DNA from: Asaia sp. W19
Lineage (GTDB): Bacteria > Pseudomonadota > Alphaproteobacteria > Acetobacterales > Acetobacteraceae
Assembly (NCBI RefSeq): GCF_003994335.1
Contig: NZ_PNQZ01000067.1
Span: 1 to 64,000 of the forward strand
DNA length: 64,000 nucleotides
Direction of reading: 5' to 3'
Position 1 is the first letter of the stretch. Every line of letters starts with the position of its first letter. The position numbers and the translations under genes are program-made. Shown piece by piece: positions 53,760 to 61,912 of the stretch. Below the pieces are notes generated by a model. It did not search any database. It was not told the DNA's origin and was given only the letters and a program-made list of their open reading frames with translations.

Positions 53760-54602
53760 ATGTTGCCCGATGCCTACTCCAGGACCGAGCCAGAAAGCGT
53801 AGAAACAGGAGCGTGCCCCTTTCCCCTGGCCGTCTGTGCCGAGATGCAGTTTCTTGATCTGCCTTTCATCGAGCGGGTGAAGCATATCTCCCGGGAAGGC
53901 TTCATGGTCGAGATATGGGACTGGACGCGGCAGGATCTCAAACGACTTGCCGCAACGGGTGCCGTGTTTTCTTCGATGACGGGCTATGTACGGGGTACGC
54001 TCGCCGATCGCGATGGTGCGGCCGAGCTGTTGCGTACGGCCACGCAATCCATTCATGCTGCAAAGGAACTGGGCGTACCCAGGCTCAACCTGCATGGCAC
54101 AGGGCTCGATCCAGACGGATTGCCGGTTCTGCCCTGCGCGGCAGGTCCCGATGGCGCAATGTGGATGACCGCGCGGGATACGCTCTGTCGTCTGGCGGAA
54201 CTGGGCGCGCGGCACGGGGTGATGTTCGTTCTGGAAAATCTCAACGCCCAGATTGACCACCCCGGCGTCCCCTTCGGGCGGGCAGAAGACTGTCTTGCGC
54301 TGGTCAGAAGCGTCGATCATCCCTCGCTGAGACTGATGCTCGATTTGTATCATGCGCAGATAGGAGAAGGGAATCTGATCGCTTTCATCGAGGGGGCTCT
54401 GCCCTATATCGGTGAGATTCAGGTTGCGGATGTGCCCGGCCGATGCGAGCCTGGAACAGGTGAGATCCACTATCCGGCGATTGCGCGTGCATTATTACGT
54501 CTCGATTATCACGGTGTGATCGGTCTGGAGTCCTGGGCAGAAGGCGGCGAGAGCGAACGGGCCCTGACGCGCTTCGCGACGGCTTTCAGTCTCGCTGCCT
54601 GA
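53760..54602 (+). CDS. TIM-barrel isomerase, hydroxypyruvate-isomerase/IolI-like
   Basis: A 280-residue AP-endonuclease-2-type barrel. AVCAEMQFLDLPFIERV, GFMVEIWDW, LNLHGTGLD, MFVLENLNAQIDHPGVPFG and LRLMLDLYHAQIGEGNL, then GEIQVADVPGR and GVIGLESWAEG, give the metal ligand positions of hydroxypyruvate isomerase and of inosose isomerases such as IolI. It ends the operon. Isomerisation of inosose or a sugar intermediate is the likely role. GGGAGAAGAACGTCC precedes the ATG. Confidence 0.85.
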   Translation: MLPDAYSRTEPESVETGACPFPLAVCAEMQFLDLPFIERVKHISREGFMVEIWDWTRQDLKRLAATGAVFSSMTGYVRGTLADRDGAAELLRTATQSIHAAKELGVPRLNLHGTGLDPDGLPVLPCAAGPDGAMWMTARDTLCRLAELGARHGVMFVLENLNAQIDHPGVPFGRAEDCLALVRSVDHPSLRLMLDLYHAQIGEGNLIAFIEGALPYIGEIQVADVPGRCEPGTGEIHYPAIARALLRLDYHGVIGLESWAEGGESERALTRFATAFSLAA

Positions 54603-54936
54603 GTCCTCACCCACGAGGAAAGCCGCGGGCGAAATCGTGCGGGGGTATCGGCAAATCATCATTGAAGACGGATAAGGCGCAGTCCTTCCCGTGCCTTAAG
54701 ACGCGATGGACGGTCTCGCCCCTTGACGCAGCTTCCTGTAGCGGAGCGTGATTCCCTCTTCAACTTCATGTTATTTCGAGCCAAGATGGCGGCCGGTTCA
54801 TGCGGCGGCCACGTATCAGCTGCGGGATAGGATGTCTCCTCCGCGCTGCGCCGAGATGTCCTGTCCGTCATATGCAGGTGGAAATGACGATCTCGGCTTT
54901 GACGAATGTGATGATGCATGATGCAGGTTTGCCTGA
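54603..54936. other. Region between the inositol operon and the ECF sigma gene
   Basis: About 330 bases with no supported gene. Short frames on the minus strand lack ribosome binding sites. It should contain the promoter of the sigma operon; no certain -35/-10 pair for an ECF sigma factor could be named by eye. Confidence 0.35.
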
Positions 54937-55521
54937 ATGAGCAGTCAGGCGCAGAGCTATGCCCATGCGACCGATGAGGTGCTGATGCGCTGGTCGGGCG
55001 AGGGCGATCAGGAGGCCTTCAGTCACATCGTCTCCCGGCATAGTCAGCACGTGGTGCGCATTGCCGCGCGCATCGTCGGCAGTGTGGAGGCCGCAGAGGA
55101 AATCTCGCAGGAGATCTTTATCAAGATCTGGAAGAGTGCGGCGCAGTATGAGAGCGCGCGTTCCCGGTTCTCCACCTGGCTCTACCGGGTGGTGATGAAC
55201 AGTTGCATCGATTTTACCCGCAAGCGCAAGTTCGATCCGCTCCCCGACTCCTTCGATGTGATCGACGAGTCAGAGAATCCTGAGGAAGAGGCAGCGCGCA
55301 AGGAATGGGAAAATATGCTGGCGGTAGCCGTGGATCGGTTTCCCGTGCAACAAAGAGAGGCGATAACCCTCGTCTATGGCGAGGACCATACGGGTACCGA
55401 AGCTGCACGCCTGATGGGCATCTCAAGGAAAAGGGTCGAGCGTCTGCTGAGTTCTGGGCGTTCACGGCTTCGAAAAGAGATGTTAGGAATGAGATCTAAA
55501 TGGAACCCCAGGTCTTCATGA
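54937..55521 (+). CDS. ECF-type RNA polymerase sigma factor
   Basis: A 194-residue extracytoplasmic-function sigma factor. Region 2 spans DQEAFSHIVSRHSQHVVRIAARIVG to FSTWLYRVVMNSCIDFTRKRK, and region 4 has FPVQQREAITLVYGEDHTGTEAARLMGISRKRVERLLSSGRSRLRK. Regions 1 and 3 are absent, as usual. It overlaps the next gene by 22 bases, and the three following frames are coupled, so sigma factor, membrane anti-sigma and periplasmic sensor form one unit. The ATG is preceded by only weak Shine-Dalgarno sequence. Confidence 0.95.
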   Translation: MSSQAQSYAHATDEVLMRWSGEGDQEAFSHIVSRHSQHVVRIAARIVGSVEAAEEISQEIFIKIWKSAAQYESARSRFSTWLYRVVMNSCIDFTRKRKFDPLPDSFDVIDESENPEEEAARKEWENMLAVAVDRFPVQQREAITLVYGEDHTGTEAARLMGISRKRVERLLSSGRSRLRKEMLGMRSKWNPRSS

Positions 55522-56012
55522 TGGATATTAAGCGCTTCACATCTCTGGCCCAGTCCTATGGAGGCGCTCTCGAGCGCTGGCCGGAAGAGGAGCGCGCCTC
55601 CGCGCGAGCCCTGAGTGAGATCAGTTCGCAGGCGCGCGATATCCTTGCGCAGGAGCGGATGCTCGATAGCGACATCGCACAGGCTCTGGCACTGCGTCAG
55701 AATGAGGCGGCCCTAACGGATGCGGCGCAGAGGGTGAGGCACTCGGTCATGGCGCAGATACAGGCTTCATCTGTGCAGGCTTCATTCATGCCCAGGGGGC
55801 AGGCCTCATCTGGTGAGACCCGATTATGGGTGCGGTTTGTCGCAGCAATTGAGGCCATGGCGGAGCGTCTTGAATGGCGCCCGGCGGCTGTCGGGTTGTG
55901 TATGTTGTCCTGCCTTGGGGGCGTATGGCTCGGTCTGGCCGCGCCGGACCACGCTCTGGATAGCGCCACCATGGCGGTTCTGAATACGGCGCTTGGTGGG
56001 GTCGGTCTGTGA
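55500..56012 (+). CDS. Probable membrane anti-sigma factor
   Basis: A 170-residue protein with a soluble N-terminal part (about 120 residues, helical, with FTSLAQSYGGALERWPEEER) and one transmembrane helix near residues 125-150 (AAVGLCMLSCLGGVWLGLAA). Position directly after an ECF sigma gene, overlapping it, and before a metal-sensor-like gene identifies it as the likely inner-membrane inhibitor, comparable in role to CnrY. No zinc-type HxxxCxxC motif is visible. The ATG at 55500 has AGGAATGAG upstream; ATGs at 55518 and 55521 are alternatives. Confidence 0.72.
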   Translation: MEPQVFMMDIKRFTSLAQSYGGALERWPEEERASARALSEISSQARDILAQERMLDSDIAQALALRQNEAALTDAAQRVRHSVMAQIQASSVQASFMPRGQASSGETRLWVRFVAAIEAMAERLEWRPAAVGLCMLSCLGGVWLGLAAPDHALDSATMAVLNTALGGVGL

Positions 56013-56461
56013 GGGCAGCAAGGCGAAGCTCCGGGATCACGCGTGGCGTGCTTCTCGCCTCGATCATGCTCAATCTGTTTTTTCTCTCGTTTCTGGGAAT
56101 CCGTTATGCCCAGAACCGCTCCCCTGTCTGTATCGACCGGCGCATCACGATCAATGGCCTGATCGCCAGCCTTCCGCGCGAGGATCAGAAGAAATTCGCC
56201 CAGGTGCTCCAGCAGGACAAACCCCGTTATTGGGACCAGTTGCTCGCTATCGGTGTCAAACGTGCCGCACTCGACAAGGCGGTGCTGGCGCCCGAGTTCG
56301 CTCTGGACAGGGTTCAGGCTGATTTTCGGGACTGGCAGGTCTCATGGAACGATTTCATGACGGTTTTCGGCATGACCCTGATTGACGCTACCGCCCGCAT
56401 TTCTCCTCAGGGGCGTCAGGCCCTCATACAGGCCTTCCCCAACCATCCTCACTGCAACTGA
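56009..56461 (+). CDS. Periplasmic heavy-metal-sensor-like protein (CnrX/Metal_resist type)
   Basis: A 150-residue protein anchored by one N-terminal helix (GVLLASIMLNLFFLSFLGIRY) with a helical hairpin periplasmic domain (SLPREDQKKFAQVL, KRAALDKAVLAPEF, ISPQGRQALIQAF) resembling the Metal_resist/CnrX family. One Cys follows the anchor and a His-x-His-Cys sequence (HPHC) ends the protein, which could bind metal. The GTG start overlaps the previous stop as GTGA. It is proposed as the sensor that releases the sigma factor; the metal or stress is unknown. Confidence 0.75.
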   Translation: MRAARRSSGITRGVLLASIMLNLFFLSFLGIRYAQNRSPVCIDRRITINGLIASLPREDQKKFAQVLQQDKPRYWDQLLAIGVKRAALDKAVLAPEFALDRVQADFRDWQVSWNDFMTVFGMTLIDATARISPQGRQALIQAFPNHPHCN

Positions 56462-56670
56462 GACCACGCGAGGGGATGCCGATTGCAAGGACGCGCCGCG
56501 TCCGCGCCAGCGCAATCCCGTTTGGACGAGGCTGTTTTTCCGCCGCCAGATCGGGAAGAAACCTGAAAACCGCTCTCAGGCCATGGAACAGGCCCGGATG
56601 TTCTGCGTTGAATACTTGATCCTGTTAAGAAACGTTAACAATTGCGCTGTCTTCTGCAAGCAATAATGAC

Positions 56671-56692
56671 TGAGAGATGATTTTCATTCTCA
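56671..56692. promoter_or_regulatory. Imperfect inverted repeat upstream of catalase
   Basis: TGAGA-G-ATGA and TCAT-TCTCA (22 bases, one bulged G) lie 121 bases before the catalase start, in an AT-rich promoter region (56462-56812, no supported gene). It has the look of a Fur- or PerR-type box but matches no consensus well; OxyR is an alternative. Confidence 0.35.
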
Positions 56693-56812
56693 ACTGTTGA
56701 TAGGTTTCCTCAGTGTATCAAAGGGATTTTCAGAATATCCCGATAAGTCAAGAACGGAACCGACTCCGGTGCTGGCGTTTATGATGTCAGTCATCCTTGT
56801 TGGAGAATTCTG

Positions 56813-58273
56813 ATGTCTGATGCGCACATCAAACCCGCGACAACCGATTCAGGCGCACCCGTCGCCAGCACCGATTATTCACTCAGTGTCGGGGCCGATG
56901 GCCCGATTGTCCTGCACGACCACTACCTCATCGAGCAGATGGCAACCTTCAATCGTGAGATGATCCCCGATCGTCAGCCCCATGCCAAGGGTGGTGGCGC
57001 GTTCGGTCATTTCGAGGTCACTCATGACGTCAGCGCCTATACCAAGGCAAAATTTCTGCAAAAAGGCCAGAAGACGGAGACAGTCGTTCGTTTCTCCACG
57101 GTGGCCGGTGAGTCGGGCAGTCCGGACACATGGCGCGACCCGCGTGGCTTCTCGGTGAAGTTCTATACCGAGGAAGGCAATTTCGACATGGTGGGCAATA
57201 ACACGCCCGTCTTCTTCGTCCGCGACCCGATGAAGTTCCAGCACTTCATCCATTCCCAGAAGCGCCGTGCCGATAACGGTCTGCGCGACAACGACATGCA
57301 GTGGGATTTCTGGACGCTCAGCCCGGAATCCGCCCATCAGGTCACCTGGCTCATGGGCGATCGCGGTATTCCCGCGAGCTGGCGTCACATGGACGGGTTC
57401 TCGAGCCATACCTATCTCTGGGTCAATGAGGCGGGTGAGCGTTTCTGGGTCAAGTATCACTTCAAGACCGATCAGGGCATCAAGTGCCTGACGCAGGATC
57501 AGGCTGACAAGCTGGCTGGCAGCGATGCGGATTATCACCGTCGCGATCTGTACGAGGCAATCAAGCGCGGTGAAAACCCGAGCTGGACGCTCAAGATGCA
57601 GATCATGCCCTATGAGGATGCCAAGACCTATCACATCAATCCGTTTGATCTGACCAAGGTCTGGCCGCAGGGTGAATATCCGCTGATCGAGGTCGGCAAG
57701 CTCACTCTGGACCGCAACCCGACGGATTTCTTCGCGCAGATCGAGCAGGTGGCCTTCGAGCCGAACAACCACGTGCCCGGCACGGGTCTGTCGCCGGACA
57801 AGATGCTCCTGGCGCGCTCCTTCGCCTATGCCGATGCACATCGTGCGCGCCTCGGGGTAAACTACAAGCAGATCCCGGTGAATGCGCCGAAATGCCCGGT
57901 TCATTCCTACTCCAAAGGCGGGACCATGCGCTCACATAACGCTTCCGATCCGGTCTATGTGCCCAACTCCAAGGGTGGTCCGGTGGCGGACGCTGAACGC
58001 TTCCCCGAAAATGCGGTCTGGGCGGCCGATGGTGAGTTCGTACGTGCAGCTTATACGCTGCGCCCCGATGACGACGATTTCAGCCAGGCCAATGCTCTGG
58101 TGAACAAGGTCATGGACGACGCGGCCCGTGAGCGTCTGGTCCAGAACGCTGCAGGCCATATCTCCGGCGGTGTAGAAGAGCCAGTTCTGTCGCGCGTCTT
58201 CGACTATTGGAGCAAGGTGGACGAAAAAATCGGTCAGCGCATCCGTGATGCGGTGCTTTCCCAGAAGGGCTGA
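56813..58273 (+). CDS. Heme catalase (small-subunit, clade 3 type)
   Basis: A 486-residue monofunctional catalase that splits hydrogen peroxide. The active-site His57 is in [19 protein letters not shown], the distal Asn is in [14 protein letters not shown], and Tyr339 in [14 protein letters not shown] is the heme ligand. [19 protein letters not shown] is also conserved. Length indicates a small-subunit, NADPH-binding type. No signal peptide is present, so it is cytosolic. GGAG lies eight bases before the ATG, and a strong terminator follows. Acetic acid bacteria with active periplasmic oxidases depend on such enzymes. Confidence 0.96.
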   Translation: MSDAHIKPATTDSGAPVASTDYSLSVGADGPIVLHDHYLIEQMATFNREMIPDRQPHAKGGGAFGHFEVTHDVSAYTKAKFLQKGQKTETVVRFSTVAGESGSPDTWRDPRGFSVKFYTEEGNFDMVGNNTPVFFVRDPMKFQHFIHSQKRRADNGLRDNDMQWDFWTLSPESAHQVTWLMGDRGIPASWRHMDGFSSHTYLWVNEAGERFWVKYHFKTDQGIKCLTQDQADKLAGSDADYHRRDLYEAIKRGENPSWTLKMQIMPYEDAKTYHINPFDLTKVWPQGEYPLIEVGKLTLDRNPTDFFAQIEQVAFEPNNHVPGTGLSPDKMLLARSFAYADAHRARLGVNYKQIPVNAPKCPVHSYSKGGTMRSHNASDPVYVPNSKGGPVADAERFPENAVWAADGEFVRAAYTLRPDDDDFSQANALVNKVMDDAARERLVQNAAGHISGGVEEPVLSRVFDYWSKVDEKIGQRIRDAVLSQKG

Positions 58274-58300
58274 GCCACATCTCCGGAATAAGGTGCGCAG

Positions 58301-58333
58301 AAGGGGAGGGCCGTTTCTGGCTCTCCCCTTTTT
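58301..58333 (+). terminator. Rho-independent terminator after catalase
   Basis: AAGGGGAG (58301-58308) and CTCCCCTT (58323-58330) with a further inner GCC/GGC stem and T-run TTTTT. Located 28 bases past the catalase stop. Confidence 0.9.
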
Positions 58334-58440
58334 CATGCCTTGCGCCCTGCCATGCAGTGGCGCTTGCCTGACAAGCGGGTCAGGAACATGACGCAAACCG
58401 GCGCTGCTCCATGGTCATGGCATGACGAGGCGCAGAATGC

Positions 58441-59517
58441 TCAATCGAGATAGAGACGGCGCAACGTGGCCACTTCCTGCGGGCCTACGCCAATTTCCTG
58501 AGCCATATAGGCGTCGATCGATCCGTAATGCTGCCTAATCGAGGCGAACGCCGCCTTGAGATAATCGGGGTCGGAATTCAGCATCGCGCGCATGGAGGGC
58601 GAGGCGGCCATAGCGCCTCCATTTTGATGATCGGCCATGGCCGCCCTGAAGCTTGGCGTCAGATGGGCCCGCAGCAGATCACCGCTCATGGCGTAATCAT
58701 GGAGGATCGTCTCCTCCGGCACACCCAGCGCGTAGAGGATTAGCGCCGAGGCGAAACCGGTGCGATCCTTGCCGGCGGTGCAATGGGTCAGTGTGGGCGT
58801 CTGATGCGCCAGAAGACGGGCAAAGATCCCTCTGAGCTCGGGTGCGTAGAGCGCGGGCATCTTTGTATAGAAGCTCTCCATCAGCGCCTTTGCCTGAGGC
58901 TCATCAAGCGTCGCGAGCTTTGAGCGGTCGGTCATGTCCGCGGGCAGGGTCGGTTTGTCCGAGGGAAAGAAAGCAGGAGACGCCCCCTGCCAATGGGTCG
59001 GCTGTTTCTGTTGTTCGGCCTGAGTGCGCAGATCGGTCACGCTCTTGATGCCGAGCGTATCGACGAGCGTGTAATCCGCCGGTGTGAGGCCGCTCGGCGC
59101 TGCAGAACGGTAGAATTCTCCCCAGCGGACATGATGATGATCGGCTGTCTCATAGCCGCCCATATCGCGGAAATTCGCCACGCCCTCGAGCGGAAGAACG
59201 CGGTTCGCTATCCATTCTCCGCCTTTGCCAGAAACCGGTTTGATGAAGAAGTAGACGCGATGCGTTCCTGCGAAAGGGGCGGTGACCTGAGCAGTCTGGG
59301 CTGTCACGTGGTGCTGCACCGGCCTCATTGCGGAAGCATCGGGTGTCAGCGAGGCAAAAATATCGACAGTACCGAGCGATGCAGGCCAGGTGAGCGTGTA
59401 GCGCGGGACCATCTCCAACTGCACGGAGGTCGTGCCCGGCGTTTCGGCGCGGGCCATGGCAATGCAGCTCAACGTGGTCATCGACAGCAGGGCGAGGGTC
59501 GTTTTCTTCAGAAACAT
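58441..59517 (-). CDS. Exported tyrosine-protein-phosphatase-like protein
   Basis: A 358-residue protein with a signal peptide ending ARA-ETP, so probably periplasmic. An N-terminal beta-rich domain of about 100 residues is followed by a Y_phosphatase3-type domain: NFRDMGGYETADHHHVRWGEFYRS, then the catalytic Cys-x5-Arg loop in THCTAGKDRTGFASALILYALG. Such exported dual-specificity or lipid phosphatases exist in several bacteria; substrates are often phospholipids or host proteins. It is convergent with catalase and lies 528 bases from the LacI gene. No operon partner. Confidence 0.87.
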   Translation of the reverse strand: MFLKKTTLALLSMTTLSCIAMARAETPGTTSVQLEMVPRYTLTWPASLGTVDIFASLTPDASAMRPVQHHVTAQTAQVTAPFAGTHRVYFFIKPVSGKGGEWIANRVLPLEGVANFRDMGGYETADHHHVRWGEFYRSAAPSGLTPADYTLVDTLGIKSVTDLRTQAEQQKQPTHWQGASPAFFPSDKPTLPADMTDRSKLATLDEPQAKALMESFYTKMPALYAPELRGIFARLLAHQTPTLTHCTAGKDRTGFASALILYALGVPEETILHDYAMSGDLLRAHLTPSFRAAMADHQNGGAMAASPSMRAMLNSDPDYLKAAFASIRQHYGSIDAYMAQEIGVGPQEVATLRRLYLD

Positions 59518-60045
59518 GCTCTCTTGATTCTCTCATAGGCCGTAAAAATCAGGCCAGGTGAACGGGCTTGCTATGAGCGCGGCCGGAGACAAAGCCGAGA
59601 AATGAGGCGTCGCTCCGCGGCTTCTATTCAATCGGCCAGTAAGGCGGCACAAAGCTGATTTGGGGCGTCAGGCCACTCCCATGACTATCGGACAAGACGC
59701 GGGAGCGGTTTGAAAGCGCCGTTTCGCCTGTCATTCAACAATTGCTTGAGGGGTGGATCCTGAATAGTGAAATTTTTCTTGCAGCGTTCCATGAGCATTG
59801 GGAGATAAAGAGGATGACATTATTTGTCATCATCGGGAGGGCGAAGCCGACCTGAAAGGTGCCTCAAAATTACTTGATCCGCCTCATGTCTTCAGCCTGC
59901 TTTCCGGGCAGTCATTTCCTACGCAGGGCTGCGGCCTTGCATTTTCCAATACTGTCCTGCGACCGGACTTATGCGGAGGACGCTGTCTGCCCCGCGCGGT
60001 TCATCCTCTCTGAGCGGGGTCATAGTTTCGGCAGAGGGTGTTGTC
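59518..60045. other. Region between phosphatase and LacI gene
   Basis: About 530 bases without a supported gene. It should contain the phosphatase promoter. A clean inverted repeat, GATGACA and TGTCATC (59813-59819, 59825-59831) with a five-base spacer, is the only strong dyad and could be an operator. Small plus-strand frames near 59800-60100 have no convincing start. Confidence 0.4.
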
Positions 60046-61086
60046 TCAGTCGAGATTTTCCGAGGTCACCAGGCGGAATTTCGGCGGGTCGAACCCGATC
60101 AGGGAAGGGATGATCCCGAGCTTCTGCAAACAAAGGTGCAAGGCGAGCCCCGCCTGCGTTTCCGGGGTCTGGTCGATGGCAAAATCCATTGTGCCGTCAA
60201 TCAGGCACCCGCGCGTGATCGGATTGACCTCATGCCCGATCCAGCAAAGACGGCGTGCGGCATGTCGACGCAGAACGTCGCCGATACGCAGATTATCGCC
60301 ACCGGCCGTGTAGACCCCCACCAGATCGGGACGGTCGCGTATGGCCTGATGCAAAAGGCGGGCTGCCTCTTCCGGGTCGTCGCGATCAAAGAGGACTTCG
60401 CTCAGTTCGGGGTGGGGTGAGGGCGCGTTCGCGAGATATTCGGAAAATCCCTCGATACGCTCGCGATGATTGGCATAGGCCATGGAATGACACAGCGCGA
60501 TCACCGACCCGGGACGCTGCCTCAGACTGCGTGTCATGCACAGAGCCGCCGTACGTCCTGCCGCGCGATTATCGATCCCGACATAGGGCAGGCTCGCCAG
60601 ATTGCGTGACATGAGCTGGATCACAGGCATGTCCTGATCCGCCACGCGCTTGAGGGCATCGAGAATGACCGGATGGGAGGGGCAGGCAAGAATGAGGGCG
60701 GAACGTGGATAGGGTGCTTGCTGGATCCGCGCGGCAAAAGCCTCGACATCGCTCTCCGGTACGAAGCTGCGATGGATCTGGATATCCTTGCCGAGTGAGG
60801 CGGCGAGTTTCTCGAAAGACTGGCTCAGCCGCGAGTAGAAAAGCGTGTCGGGACGCACCAGCAGAACATCGACCCTCAGGACACCCTGATGCAGGCTTGG
60901 CAGGGTGGGAAAATAGTCGAGATCACGCGCGATACCAAGAATACGGCGACAGGTGTCCGGGCGCACATTGCCTCGATTATTCAGAGCGCGCTCGACCGTT
61001 GCCGTGCCTACGCCAGCCAGGGCAGCGATATCCCGCAATGTCGCACGTTTTCGTCGGCCATTTTCCGGGGTGATCTTGTCCAGCAT
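60046..61086 (-). CDS. LacI-family transcriptional regulator
   Basis: A 346-residue regulator. The helix-turn-helix is in ATLRDIAALAGVGTATVERALNNRGNVRPDT and the hinge IARDLDYFPTLPSL. The periplasmic-binding-protein-like domain follows (SALILACPSHPVILDALKR, YVGIDNRAAGRTAALCM, GVYTAGGDNLRIGDVL). GGGGAC precedes ATG 61086; a GTG at 61101 would add five residues. It is divergent from the three-subunit sugar dehydrogenase, which it probably controls, with candidate dyads in between. The C-terminal domain resembles inositol- or sugar-acid-binding LacI members, but the effector is unknown. Confidence 0.93.
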   Translation of the reverse strand: MLDKITPENGRRKRATLRDIAALAGVGTATVERALNNRGNVRPDTCRRILGIARDLDYFPTLPSLHQGVLRVDVLLVRPDTLFYSRLSQSFEKLAASLGKDIQIHRSFVPESDVEAFAARIQQAPYPRSALILACPSHPVILDALKRVADQDMPVIQLMSRNLASLPYVGIDNRAAGRTAALCMTRSLRQRPGSVIALCHSMAYANHRERIEGFSEYLANAPSPHPELSEVLFDRDDPEEAARLLHQAIRDRPDLVGVYTAGGDNLRIGDVLRRHAARRLCWIGHEVNPITRGCLIDGTMDFAIDQTPETQAGLALHLCLQKLGIIPSLIGFDPPKFRLVTSENLD

Positions 61087-61117
61087 ATGTCCCCGTCCCA
61101 CCGTGATGATGAGATCA

Positions 61118-61133
61118 GATCATTACGATGATC
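61118..61133. promoter_or_regulatory. Dyad between LacI regulator and dehydrogenase genes
   Basis: GATCAT-TACG-ATGATC is a perfect six-base dyad with a four-base spacer, 32 bases before the regulator start. A second dyad, GCCTG-ATCAAA-CAGGC, is at 61181-61196. Both are candidate operators for the LacI-type regulator and the divergent dehydrogenase operon. Confidence 0.5.
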
Positions 61134-61335
61134 GTTCGCGTCCCACCCGTACGGATAGAGTAACGCCGATTAGCGCGGGTGCCTGATCAAACAGGCGTGA
61201 CGACAGGTGAGGTCTTTCCCTCAGTCCGACCTGAATGTCGGTAGAGGGCATGAGAAATCGTTTCAGGCGGTTTCCCGACTAAAGCCGCCCCGCAGGAGAA
61301 CGGGCTCCAATCGGAGCGTCATGGCAGGATATCTC

Positions 61336-61905
61336 ATGGTAAACACAACGAGACGGGGGTTTCTGGGCTGTGGTGTGGCGGCGCTGCCGTTTCTTGCCTT
61401 TCCCGCCCTGACAAGAGCCGCGTCTGATGCGCGCTCTGATGCGCGCTCTGATGCACGCTTCGGGGCGCTGCCTGGAGCGGGCGCCTGTCCGCCTGACTTT
61501 CATTCGGTATCGATGGCGCTGACTGGCCATGAGGATCTTGATGAGGCCCTCGTTCCCCGCGTCTGGGTGGCGCTTCTGGCCAGACATCCCGAATTCCCCG
61601 CGCGCTATCGCCTTCTGGCAGAGGCCATGAGGCAGCGCGGCATCCATCGCTCGCAAGATTACGCGGCCTCCGGGCTCCGGGCCGAAAAAGCCCTCCACGA
61701 GGTCTCGGTCGAGATTGTCGCAGCCTGGTATCTGGGGCGGGTGGGGCCGATGCTCCCTCGTGCCGAGGCCGGGACGCCAGCCTTCATTACCTATGAGGGG
61801 GCAATGATGTGGCGGCCCACCTCTGACGTGACTGTGCTCCCGACCTATGCACGGGGCGGTCCCGGTTTCTGGGCGCAGCCGCCCCTGTCACTCGAAACGG
61901 ATTGA
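61336..61905 (+). CDS. FAD sugar/polyol dehydrogenase small subunit (Tat-exported)
   Basis: The 189-residue small subunit of a three-component membrane dehydrogenase. The twin-arginine signal is TTRRGFLGCGVAALPFLAF with Arg6 and Arg7, and cleavage is expected after the alanine-rich stretch that follows. The body (VSMALTGHEDLD, VEIVAAWYLGRVG, EGAMMWRPTSDV) matches gluconate, sorbitol or fructose dehydrogenase small subunits, which carry the FAD subunit out with them. ATG 61336 has AGGA six bases upstream; ATG 61321 is also possible. Gene order small-large-cytochrome is that of the gluconate and sorbitol dehydrogenases. Confidence 0.85.
   Translation: MVNTTRRGFLGCGVAALPFLAFPALTRAASDARSDARSDARFGALPGAGACPPDFHSVSMALTGHEDLDEALVPRVWVALLARHPEFPARYRLLAEAMRQRGIHRSQDYAASGLRAEKALHEVSVEIVAAWYLGRVGPMLPRAEAGTPAFITYEGAMMWRPTSDVTVLPTYARGGPGFWAQPPLSLETD
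61423..61458 (+). repeat. Three 12-base tandem repeats in the small subunit gene
   Basis: TCTGATGCGCGC occurs three times in a row (third copy with one change), encoding SDARSDARSDAR just after the Tat signal. It could expand or contract without a frameshift. Confidence 0.85.
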
Positions 61906-61912
61906 TATTCTG

